Shown: one piece after another, positions 6,774-12,282 of the stretch
Numbering within the stretch: the stretch's first letter is position 1
Layout of the letters: each line of letters opens with the position of its first letter
Assembly (NCBI GenBank): GCA_025458665.1
Contig: JALOSG010000078.1
Coordinates: forward strand, 1-12,282
Reading direction: 5' to 3'
From: Serpentinimonas sp.
GTDB lineage: Bacteria > Pseudomonadota > Gammaproteobacteria > Burkholderiales > Burkholderiaceae_C
Length of the DNA stretch: 12,282 bases
Notes under the pieces: model-generated
Databases searched by the model: none
Told to the model about the DNA's origin: nothing
Seen by the model: the letters and a program-made list of their open reading frames with translations, nothing else
Position numbers and translations under genes: made by a program

Positions 6774-6998
6774 TCAGCGCTTCCTGCCTTCGGTGCCGTG
6801 CCCGATGACACCGCCAATGGCGGCGCCCCCGAGTGTGCCTAGCGTGCTACCGCCGGTCAGGATGGAGCCTCCAATCGCTCCCACGCCCGCCCCGATGGCT
6901 GCGTTTTCCTGCTGCTGGGTGAGGTTGGCGCAAGCCGCCAGCGTGGGAACGACCGCGGCAATCAGGGCCACGCGGACCCAGGTTCGGACAGAAGTCAT
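6774..6998 (-). CDS. Small glycine-zipper lipoprotein (OsmB-like)
   Basis: 74 residues from the ATG at 6998, which has GAGGAG 8-9 bases upstream. A signal peptide (about 1-22) ends in a lipobox LAAC with Cys23, so the mature protein is predicted to be lipid-anchored. From 33 to 67 nearly every third or fourth residue is Gly, giving GxxxG pairs (IGAGVGAIGG, LGGAAIGGVIG) that pack as two helices in a glycine-zipper hairpin. OsmB and related small envelope lipoproteins look the same. Function is unknown beyond envelope association. A longer open frame continues upstream, but the SD and signal peptide fix this start. Confidence 0.87.
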   Translation of the reverse strand: MTSVRTWVRVALIAAVVPTLAACANLTQQQENAAIGAGVGAIGGSILTGGSTLGTLGGAAIGGVIGHGTEGRKR

Positions 6999-7036
6999 GC
7001 AAATTCTCCTCAACGTGGTTAGGACGACGCTGAGTG

Positions 7037-7054
7037 TGGCGCCTGCGGGCGCCA
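7037..7054. other. GC-rich hairpin between gloA and the lipoprotein gene
   Basis: TGGCGCC (7037-7043) and GGCGCCA (7048-7054) form a perfect 7-base stem with a 4-base loop in the 125-base gap after gloA on the minus strand. No T-run follows on either strand, so it is a weak terminator candidate or an RNA-stabilising element. Nothing else clear was seen in this gap. Confidence 0.35.
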
Positions 7055-7123
7055 GCAAATGCTTCCACATGTGAGCAGATGTAGGCGCTGCAGCCGCAGG
7101 CCCACGGGCTCGGTCACGTTTGC

Positions 7124-7543
7124 TTACCAGCTGCCCACGTTGGGCATGTCCGTCCATGGCGCGGCGGGCGCCAGAGCACTGCCGCTTTGCAGCAATTCGA
7201 TGGAGATACCGTCGGGGGAGCGGACAAAGGCCATGCGGCCATCGCGCGGCGGGCGCAGGATTTGCACGCCATGCTGCTGCAGGCGTTCGCAAGCGGCGTA
7301 GATGTTGTCCACCGCGTAGGCAATGTGGCCAAAGTTGCGGCCGCCGGTATACACCTCCGGGTCCCAGTTGTAGGTGAGTTCCACCTGGGCATCGGAGTCG
7401 CCAGGTGCGGCCAGGTAGACCAGGGTGAAACGGCCCTGCTCGGATTCGTAGGTGCGGATCAGCTCCAGGCCCAGCGCATCGCGGTAGAAGGCCAGGGAGG
7501 CGTCGAGGTTGGCCACGCGGACCATGGTGTGCAGGTATTTCAT
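7124..7543 (-). CDS. gloA: Lactoylglutathione lyase (glyoxalase I)
   Basis: 139 residues, cytoplasmic. It isomerises the hemithioacetal of methylglyoxal and glutathione to S-lactoylglutathione. The metal ligands match E. coli GloA: His5 (KYLHTM), Glu55 (VELTYNW), His73 (FGHIA) and Glu116 (SIELL). Two VOC beta-alpha-beta-beta-beta modules are complete and the length is normal (E. coli 135). Ligands and length fit the Ni/Co-type bacterial enzyme, although metal choice cannot be read directly. It starts 18 bases after the stop of a GST gene on the same strand, with no strong SD, which suggests co-transcription and perhaps translational coupling in a glutathione-dependent detoxification pair. Confidence 0.95.
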   Translation of the reverse strand: MKYLHTMVRVANLDASLAFYRDALGLELIRTYESEQGRFTLVYLAAPGDSDAQVELTYNWDPEVYTGGRNFGHIAYAVDNIYAACERLQQHGVQILRPPRDGRMAFVRSPDGISIELLQSGSALAPAAPWTDMPNVGSW

Positions 7544-7561
7544 AGGAGACGGGTGCAGGTG

Positions 7562-8224
7562 TCAGGCAGGCGCGCCCTGCTGGCGGAAAGGATCGGCAAG
7601 CGCAAAGGCTTCCAGTGCGTCGAGGGACGCCATGATACGGTCGATGGTGGGTGTGTTCTGGCTGGGTATCTTGAAGACCCGCATGACCGCCAAGATACTG
7701 GCCAGCACCACATCGGCCATGGTGACGGTGTCGCCGTGGCAGTAACGGCCGGTCTGGGGTTCGCGGGCCAGGCGTTGCTCCAGGGCCGCCAGGCCGGTGC
7801 CGAACCAGTGGACTTGCCAGGCGCGCCACGCGGCGTCGTCCATGCCCGCCTGGGTGGCCAGGTACTTCTTGATGCGGGGCGTGAGCAAGGGGTGCGTGTC
7901 GCTGGCCAGCATGGCGGCCAGCGAGCGCACGCGGGCGCGGCCGTGCAGGTCTCGGGGCAGCAGGGGCGGCTCGGGCTGCAGCTCTTCCAGAAACTCCAGA
8001 ATGGCCAGGGATTGCGTGATGGGCGGCTGGCCCGCCTGCACCAGCGCTGGAATGCCACCCAGCGGGTTGATGGCCAGAAAGTCCGGGCGCAGGTGCTCGC
8101 CGGCCTCCAGGTTCACAAACAGTTCGTGCGCCTTCAGCCCCTTCAGGTTGAGCGCGGCGCGCACCCGGAACGTGGCCGACGAGCGCCAGAAGGCGTAGAG
8201 ATGGAATTCGGGAATGGCGGACAT
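7562..8224 (-). CDS. Zeta-like glutathione S-transferase (maleylacetoacetate isomerase-like)
   Basis: 220 residues from the ATG at 8224, with AGGAGC just upstream. The N-terminal domain has the zeta-class pattern WRSSATFRVRAALNLKG (13-29), with Ser15-Ser16 and the two Arg, then INPLGGIPAL (52-61, cis-Pro region) and QSLAILEFLEE (71-81). The helical C-domain has the capping-box Asp in TMADVVLA (168-175). Maleylacetoacetate or maleylpyruvate isomerase is the usual role of such proteins. No tyrosine- or gentisate-degradation genes are beside it, so the substrate is open. Ala stands where eukaryotic zeta enzymes have the SSC cysteine, a change that I believe is common in bacterial members. Probably in one operon with gloA downstream. 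Confidence 0.88.
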   Translation of the reverse strand: MSAIPEFHLYAFWRSSATFRVRAALNLKGLKAHELFVNLEAGEHLRPDFLAINPLGGIPALVQAGQPPITQSLAILEFLEELQPEPPLLPRDLHGRARVRSLAAMLASDTHPLLTPRIKKYLATQAGMDDAAWRAWQVHWFGTGLAALEQRLAREPQTGRYCHGDTVTMADVVLASILAVMRVFKIPSQNTPTIDRIMASLDALEAFALADPFRQQGAPA

Positions 8225-8257
8225 GGCAGCTCCTGTAGAGATGCTGCCTAGGGTAAC

Positions 8258-8296
8258 GGATAGTCCGCTGTAAGAGGCGTCTGCTATCCTCGATAG
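8258..8296. promoter_or_regulatory. Possible operator: GATAG/CTATC half-sites
   Basis: In the 162-base divergent gap between the GST gene and the nnrU-like gene stand GGATAG (8258-8263), CTATC (8284-8288) and GATAG (8292-8296). The last two form a perfect inverted repeat with a 3-base spacer. GGATAG and CTATCC (8284-8289) form another with a 20-base spacer. Such dyads suit a dimeric repressor or LysR-type regulator, but no regulator is encoded beside them. Confidence 0.35.
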
Positions 8297-8320
8297 ACCT
8301 GATTCCGGCGGTGGGTACAG

Positions 8321-8335
8321 CACCCGAATCGGGTG
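8321..8335. promoter_or_regulatory. 15-base perfect palindrome upstream of the nnrU-like gene
   Basis: CACCCGA-A-TCGGGTG is a perfect dyad around 8328, about 50 bases before the nnrU-like start. It could be an operator. As RNA on the plus strand it could also fold as a 5-base stem (CACCC/GGGTG) followed by ATCTTTTG, a poor terminator or leader hairpin. The choice cannot be made from sequence alone. Confidence 0.4.
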
Positions 8336-8386
8336 ATCTTTTGTGACCCTACAACGCGCGGCTGCGGGCCGCAGGAGCCTGTGAAC

Positions 8387-8971
8387 ATGGGGATGTTGCT
8401 GCTGGGCCTGGTGCTGTTTCTGGGTGTGCACTCTGTGCGTGTGTTTGCCGAAGGCTGGCGCACCGCGGCTGTGGCCCGCTGGGGTGCAGGGCCCTTCAAG
8501 GGGGCTTATTCGCTGCTCTCGGTGGCAGGGCTTCTGCTCATCGTCTGGGGTTATGGCGCAGCGCGGACCAGCCCGGTGGTGCTGTGGAGCCCGCCGGTGG
8601 CCACCCAGCACATCGCCGCACTCCTCACCTGGGTGGCGTTTGTGTTTCTGGCCGCTGCCTACGTACCGCGCAACGCCCTGCGCGCAAAGCTGCGCCACCC
8701 CATGGTGCTGGGCGTGAAGGTGTGGGCGTTTGCGCATTTGCTGGCCAATGGCACCCTGGCCGATGTGCTGCTGTTTGGCAGTTTCCTGGTGTGGGCGGTG
8801 CTGAGTTTCCGGGCCGCACGCCAGCGCGACCGGTTGGCAGGCGCCACAGAGCGCCCCGCCAGCAGTGCCGCCGGGACGGCCGCCGCCGTGGTGGCGGGAA
8901 CAGCCGCCTGGGCCTTCTTTGCCCTTTGGGCACACGGCGCCTGGATTGGCGTGCGGCCCTTTGGCGTTTGA
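8387..8971 (+). CDS. NnrU family integral membrane protein
   Basis: 194 residues from the ATG at 8387 (AGGAG at 8373-8377); an ATG at 8393 is the alternative. About five or six hydrophobic segments are seen: roughly 2-18, 41-58, 73-92, 124-142 and 163-185, and perhaps 108-122. The NnrU pattern is clear: HSVRVFAEGWR (15-25), KLRHPMVLGVKVWAFAHLLANG (101-122, including the HP pair and HLLANG), and LLFG (128-131). NnrU was named for a role with nitric-oxide and nitrite reduction in Rhodobacter, but the family is widespread and its biochemical job is unsettled. No denitrification gene is in this window. It lies 18 bases before a GGDEF gene on the same strand. Confidence 0.9.
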   Translation: MGMLLLGLVLFLGVHSVRVFAEGWRTAAVARWGAGPFKGAYSLLSVAGLLLIVWGYGAARTSPVVLWSPPVATQHIAALLTWVAFVFLAAAYVPRNALRAKLRHPMVLGVKVWAFAHLLANGTLADVLLFGSFLVWAVLSFRAARQRDRLAGATERPASSAAGTAAAVVAGTAAWAFFALWAHGAWIGVRPFGV

Positions 8972-8989
8972 GCTTACGCCCACCCGCCC

Positions 8990-9715
8990 ATGGCCGCCCA
9001 CCCTCTGCTGCTGGTATTCATGGCACTGCTGGCTGCGGTAGGTGGCATTGTGCTGGGGCGGCTGTGGGAGCGCTGGGAGCAGCGGCAACTGGCGCCGCGT
9101 TCGGTACCGGCTGGAACCGTCGCAGCGCCTGGCCAGCGCGGGACCGGGGAGGAGCCGCTGTCGGCGCTCCCTCCCCACGTACTGCCCTACCCGCTGCCCA
9201 CGCCCTTGCTGGATCCGGTGACGCAGTTGCCCAACGCGGCAGCCATTCTGGACGCGCTGGCGCGCCAGCTGTCGTTCGCAGACCGGCTCAAGCACCCCGT
9301 TACCCTGCTGATTGCAGAGCTGGACCACTACGACGAGTTGCTGGCCCGGCATGGCGAAGCCGCGGTGCAGCAGATACTGCTGGAAGTGGCACGTCGCATG
9401 AAATTCCGGGTCCGCACCCATGAGCTGCTGGGACGCTGGGCGCCCAACCACTTTCTGGTGGTGCTGCCCGACGTGGATGTGGGCAACGCACTGGTGCTGG
9501 GCGAAGACCTCCGCGAGGCCATATCGGGCCGCCCTGTGGTGCTGGTTGGGCGGGAAGACCCACTTGCAGTTACCATAAGCGTCGGGGTTCACGGGCGCAC
9601 GCCCAGCCCGTCCAGACCGTTGCGCGACCTCGCTGCCGAAATGGTGGTGGGGGCTGAGCGGGCTCTGGAAGCCACCGTGGCCGATGGTCCCAACAGGCTT
9701 GAAATTGAACCCTGA
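8990..9715 (+). CDS. Membrane-anchored protein with degenerate GGDEF domain
   Basis: 241 residues. One N-terminal membrane segment (about 5-23), then a Pro-rich linker (34-72) and a GGDEF-type domain (about 73-235), which starts at LDPVTQLPN and shows VTISVGV (194-200). The signature is APNHF (151-155) in place of GGDEF. The first Mg-binding Asp is Glu110 and the Lys of DxDxFK is Asp115. The position of the RxxD inhibitory site holds RTHE (142-145). Diguanylate cyclase activity is therefore very unlikely; a role as nucleotide-binding receptor or protein-interaction module is inference. Start ATG at 8990; Met11 is an alternative. SD is weak. It follows the nnrU-like gene closely and precedes galU by 151 bases. 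Confidence 0.86.
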   Translation: MAAHPLLLVFMALLAAVGGIVLGRLWERWEQRQLAPRSVPAGTVAAPGQRGTGEEPLSALPPHVLPYPLPTPLLDPVTQLPNAAAILDALARQLSFADRLKHPVTLLIAELDHYDELLARHGEAAVQQILLEVARRMKFRVRTHELLGRWAPNHFLVVLPDVDVGNALVLGEDLREAISGRPVVLVGREDPLAVTISVGVHGRTPSPSRPLRDLAAEMVVGAERALEATVADGPNRLEIEP

Positions 9716-9772
9716 CCGCCCCTACTGCCCCAGTTGCCGCAGCTGTCTCCGTCTCCCCGGCCTGCAGCCCAC

Positions 9773-9800
9773 GGCAAGCCGCCGGGCCGGCCGGCTTGCC
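9773..9800. other. Strong hairpin between the GGDEF gene and galU
   Basis: GGCAAGCCG (9773-9781) and CGGCTTGCC (9792-9800) are perfect 9-base arms around a 10-base GC-rich loop. No T-run follows on either strand. It lies 57 bases after the GGDEF stop and 66 before galU, so it may end transcription weakly, protect a 3' end, or act in the galU leader. Confidence 0.45.
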
Positions 9801-9866
9801 CCTATCCCGCACTGCCGCGCGCTGTGAACGCGGCTGTACCCATTCAAAGGAAAGGTCTCCCCACCC

Positions 9867-10763
9867 ATGGCACCCCAAACTTCCCCCAACCACACCCCGC
9901 GCAAAGTCCGTAAAGCCGTATTCCCGGTGGCCGGCATGGGCACACGCTTCCTGCCCGCCACCAAGGCCATGCCCAAGGAAATGCTGCCCGTGGTGGACAA
10001 GCCCCTCATCCAGTACGCGGTGGAGGAGGCCTATGCCGCCGGTATCCGCGAGATGATTTTCGTGACCGGGCGCCACAAGCGCGCCATCGTGGACCACTAC
10101 GACATGGCCTACGAACTGGAACGCGAACTGGAGGACGCGGGCAAACAGGCGTTGCTCGATGTGGTGCGCTCCGTGAAGCCCGACGACATGGTCTGCGTGG
10201 CCATACGCCAGCCCAAGGCGCTGGGCCTGGGGCACGCGGTGCTGTGCGCCGAACCCATGGTGGCCGGCGAGCCCTTTGCCGTGCTGCTGGCCGACGACCT
10301 GATGGTGGGCGAGCCGCCCATCATGGCGCAAATGACCGCGCAGTTTGCCGAGCTGGGCGGCTGCATTCTGGCGGTGCAGGAAGTGCCGCGCGAACACACC
10401 AAACGCTACGGCATTGTGGCCGGCGAATTCCTGCGCGACGACCTGATGCAGATCAGCCGCTTCGTGGAGAAGCCGGCCCCGGAAGTGGCGCCATCCAACT
10501 GGGGCGTGGCGGGCCGCTACGTGCTCACGCCCGAGGTGTTCGACCAGATCCGTGCGCAAGAGCGCGGTGTGGGCGGCGAAATCCAGCTCACCGACGGCAT
10601 TGCCGGCCTCATGGCCACGCAAAAGGTGTACGCCTTCCGCTATGCCGGCAAGCGCTACGACTGCGGCAGCAAGGAAGGTTTCCTGGAGGCCACGGTAGAC
10701 CTGGCCATGCAGCGCGCCGACCTGGCCCCTGCCCTCAAGCCGGTGCTGCAGCGCTGGGTCTGA
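9867..10763 (+). CDS. galU: UTP-glucose-1-phosphate uridylyltransferase
   Basis: 298 residues, close to E. coli GalU (302). It makes UDP-glucose from glucose-1-phosphate and UTP for polysaccharide and lipopolysaccharide synthesis in the cytoplasm. The nucleotidyltransferase fold begins with VFPVAGMGTRFLP (18-30, the GxGTRxLP signature) and KAMPKEMLPVVDKP (33-46). Later come PKALGLGHAVLCA, LLADDLM with the metal Asp, ISRFVEKP, GEIQLTDG and YDCGSKEGF, all as in bacterial GalU. Start ATG at 9867, with AGGAAAGG about 12 bases upstream. The stop is 10 bases from the convergent dacB-like stop. No sugar-polymer cluster is adjacent. The product could supply the pathway in which the FkbM methyltransferase acts, but this is speculation. 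Confidence 0.96.
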   Translation: MAPQTSPNHTPRKVRKAVFPVAGMGTRFLPATKAMPKEMLPVVDKPLIQYAVEEAYAAGIREMIFVTGRHKRAIVDHYDMAYELERELEDAGKQALLDVVRSVKPDDMVCVAIRQPKALGLGHAVLCAEPMVAGEPFAVLLADDLMVGEPPIMAQMTAQFAELGGCILAVQEVPREHTKRYGIVAGEFLRDDLMQISRFVEKPAPEVAPSNWGVAGRYVLTPEVFDQIRAQERGVGGEIQLTDGIAGLMATQKVYAFRYAGKRYDCGSKEGFLEATVDLAMQRADLAPALKPVLQRWV

Positions 10764-10773
10764 GCCCGCAGCA

Positions 10774-12177
10774 TTATTGGGTCGCTACCCACTGCACCAG
10801 CGCATCGAGCGCGGGGCGGGCATCGCGGGCCTGCGGGTGGTTCACCAGTGCCACCAGCACCTTGCGGTCTCCGCCCGGGCTGTGCACGTAGCCGGCGAGG
10901 GCCTGCACATCGCGCAGGCTGCCGGTTTTCAGGTGCGCCAGCCCCGCGCCCATGGCACTGCGGCGCAGCGTGCCATCGAGCCCGCTGGCCGGGAAAGACG
11001 CCATCAGCTCGGGCATCATGGGCGAGGCGTAGGCCACCTGCAGCAATTGCCCCAGCGCCGCCGCGCTGATGCGCGCGTCGCGGCTGAGCCCGGAGCCGTT
11101 GTCCACCGCGGAGCGTGGCGGCCTGCTGGGTCGATGCGTTCCTGCCACCAGCGCAGCAGCACCTGGCGCGCGCGCTCGAAGGTGCACATCGCGCACCACC
11201 TCGGCCAGCGTGGGCGATTCCAGCGTAAGGCGGGCCCCCGCCTGCTGCAACGCAGTGGGTACTGGGCCATCACGCACCACACCGTCGAGCTGCCCGCCCA
11301 GCGAGGCCCACAGCCCCGCCACCGCCCGGGCTGCAAAGGCGGCGGGCTCCGGGTGGGCCACAGGCCACACTTTCTCGCCACAGGCCGCCGGAAAGGTACC
11401 GGTGAAACGGGGTGCCATGGCTGGCGTGAACTGCGCCCCCAGGCCACCACGCCAGTCGCCACAGGCGCGGCTGTTCAGGGGCACTGTGGGGGGCACGTTC
11501 TGCGGCATACGGTCTGCGGTCAGGGCAGGCTCGGCCTGCACGCGGGCCACACCGGCCGCCACATCGGGCACAAAGGTGAACAGCTGCGACTTGAAGTTCA
11601 CCAGCAGGCCATCGGGGCCGGCGTTGTAGGGGCGCAGCGGCTCGCCGTCGAAGGCGCCGGGGTCCTGCTCGGGAACAGCCACAGCACTGCGGTCCAGCAC
11701 CACGTCGCCGGCAATGCGCCGTATGCCCAGACCCTGCACGCGTTGCAGCAACAGGAGCACACGTTCGGTCACCAGCTTGGGATCACCGCCGCCTTGCAGG
11801 TAGAGGTTGCCCGACAGCACGCCGTTGGCCACGGTGCCATCGGTATAGATGCGGGTGCGCCACACATACCCGGGGCCCAGCAGTTCCAGCGCCGCCAGCG
11901 TGGTGACCACCTTCATGACCGACGCCGGATTGACCGGCTGCTGCGCCCCATAAGCCAGCAGAACGGGACCGTTCGGCCGGGCATCGGCCACAAAAACGGA
12001 CAGCGCGTCCGGCGGTAGCTGCGCGCGGGCGAGTGCGGCCAGGACAGAGGGGGGGAGCGCGGTGGGGGGCGCGACCGATTGCGCCGCAACGGGGCCAGCC
12101 ACCAGCAGGGCTAACGCCAGGGACACGCAACAAGACCCTGCACGGGCAGCGGACACAACCAGAGAATGACGACGCAT
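10774..12177 (-). CDS. dacB: PBP4-type D-Ala-D-Ala carboxypeptidase (S13), lacking the SxN motif
   Basis: 467 residues from the ATG at 12177, with a signal peptide to about 32. Peptidase S13 proteins trim and cut peptidoglycan cross-links in the periplasm. Seen: SxxK at Ser86-Lys89 (NPASVMK), LYLQGGGDP, NAGPDGLLVNF, DNGSGLSR (359-366) and KTG at 417-419 (LKTGSLRDVQA). The SxN motif, expected between LAEVVRD (to 330) and DNGSGLSR, is absent. That interval has about 28 residues against about 53 in E. coli PBP4 as I recall it. In another frame 11110-11184 reads FERARQVLLRWWQERIDPAG, which looks like the missing family sequence. A deletion plus a compensating frameshift, or an assembly error, is likely. 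As written, the enzyme should be inactive. Frames further upstream were not used for the start. Confidence 0.88.
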   Translation of the reverse strand: MRRHSLVVSAARAGSCCVSLALALLVAGPVAAQSVAPPTALPPSVLAALARAQLPPDALSVFVADARPNGPVLLAYGAQQPVNPASVMKVVTTLAALELLGPGYVWRTRIYTDGTVANGVLSGNLYLQGGGDPKLVTERVLLLLQRVQGLGIRRIAGDVVLDRSAVAVPEQDPGAFDGEPLRPYNAGPDGLLVNFKSQLFTFVPDVAAGVARVQAEPALTADRMPQNVPPTVPLNSRACGDWRGGLGAQFTPAMAPRFTGTFPAACGEKVWPVAHPEPAAFAARAVAGLWASLGGQLDGVVRDGPVPTALQQAGARLTLESPTLAEVVRDVHLRARAPGAAALVAGTHRPSRPPRSAVDNGSGLSRDARISAAALGQLLQVAYASPMMPELMASFPASGLDGTLRRSAMGAGLAHLKTGSLRDVQALAGYVHSPGGDRKVLVALVNHPQARDARPALDALVQWVATQ

Positions 12178-12220
12178 GCCACCGATTATGGGGCGCGCTG
12201 CCACGCGGGATAATTCGGCC

Positions 12221-12282
12221 ATGTCCTCGTCCGCTGCCGCATCCACCGTGTCCCTGACGGGCACCCCCCCCTTGCGCCGCGT
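12221..12282 (+). CDS. Possible start of an unidentified gene, cut by the window edge
   Basis: An ATG at 12221 opens a plus-strand frame reading MSSSAAASTVSLTGTPPLRR up to the edge. It is divergent from the dacB-like gene with a 43-base gap. No clear SD is present and the residues are low-complexity, so no family can be named. A run of eight C (12264-12271) lies inside the frame. Reported mainly because the divergent placement makes a gene start plausible. Confidence 0.3.
   Translation, partial: MSSSAAASTVSLTGTPPLRR

Noticed and set aside
6999..7829. Long in-frame extension upstream of the small lipoprotein
   Set aside because: It is antiparallel in sense to no protein family and runs through gloA and the GST gene in a different frame. 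The lipoprotein has its own SD and signal peptide.
8264..8272. Zeta-like GST Cys-to-Ala change as a sign of lost activity
   Set aside because: The residue concerned (Ala17 of the GST, encoded near 8176) is, as far as I recall, often not Cys in bacterial members and is not essential, so it is not evidence of decay.
8225..9592. Long in-frame extension upstream of the zeta-like GST
   Set aside because: It lies opposite the nnrU-like and GGDEF genes and is rich in His/Gln/Arg, as shadow frames are. The GST has a good SD and a natural start at 8224.
10778..10791. TGGGT-CGCT-ACCCA hairpin at the galU/dacB convergent end as a bidirectional terminator
   Set aside because: The stem is only five bases, has no T-run, and lies inside the last codons of the dacB-like gene.

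Overview
The window is GC-rich, densely coded bacterial chromosome. The protein families and their style (NnrU, GalU, an S13 PBP4-type peptidase, a zeta-like GST, paired DUF2946 proteins, and a PepSY-regulator-kinase operon divergent from a BOF protein) suggest a betaproteobacterium, probably Burkholderiales and perhaps Comamonadaceae. This placement is inferred from sequence style, not from a marker gene. No rRNA, tRNA, CRISPR array, insertion sequence or phage gene was seen, and no gap between genes exceeds about 175 bases.

Left region (1-4117): a minus-strand group runs from a secreted BOF (YgiW/YdeI-like) OB-fold protein (start 1516) through two DUF2946 proteins towards a gene cut by the left edge. 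Divergent from it is a tight plus-strand operon: a periplasmic PepSY protein, an OmpR-type response regulator (ATGA overlap) and a PhoQ/QseC-like sensor kinase (2-base gap). The 173-base intergenic region between the two groups carries four GTTCA/TGAAC half-sites spaced 11, 10 and 11 bases. This looks like a symmetric operator at which the regulator could control both groups. The whole reads as one envelope-stress or metal-sensing module.

Middle (4139-8224): on the minus strand a CDF zinc/cobalt-type exporter, with a TTG start and histidine at every even residue from 6 to 36, overlaps a CPYA-type glutathione S-transferase. A plus-strand FkbM-family methyltransferase follows. The minus strand then carries a 74-residue glycine-zipper lipoprotein, glyoxalase I (gloA) and a maleylacetoacetate-isomerase-like GST. 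The last two form a probable glutathione-dependent detoxification pair.

Right (8387-12282): plus-strand nnrU-family membrane protein, a membrane-anchored GGDEF protein whose active-site motif is degenerate (APNHF), and galU. A minus-strand dacB-like D-alanyl-D-alanine carboxypeptidase (PBP4) is an open frame from end to end, but it lacks the SxN catalytic motif. Its lost neighbourhood can be read in another frame, which points to an internal deletion plus a compensating frameshift, or to an assembly error. A possible plus-strand gene begins at 12221 and is cut by the right edge.

The observations most worth a second look are the divergent operator, the damaged dacB and the catalytically dead-looking GGDEF protein.
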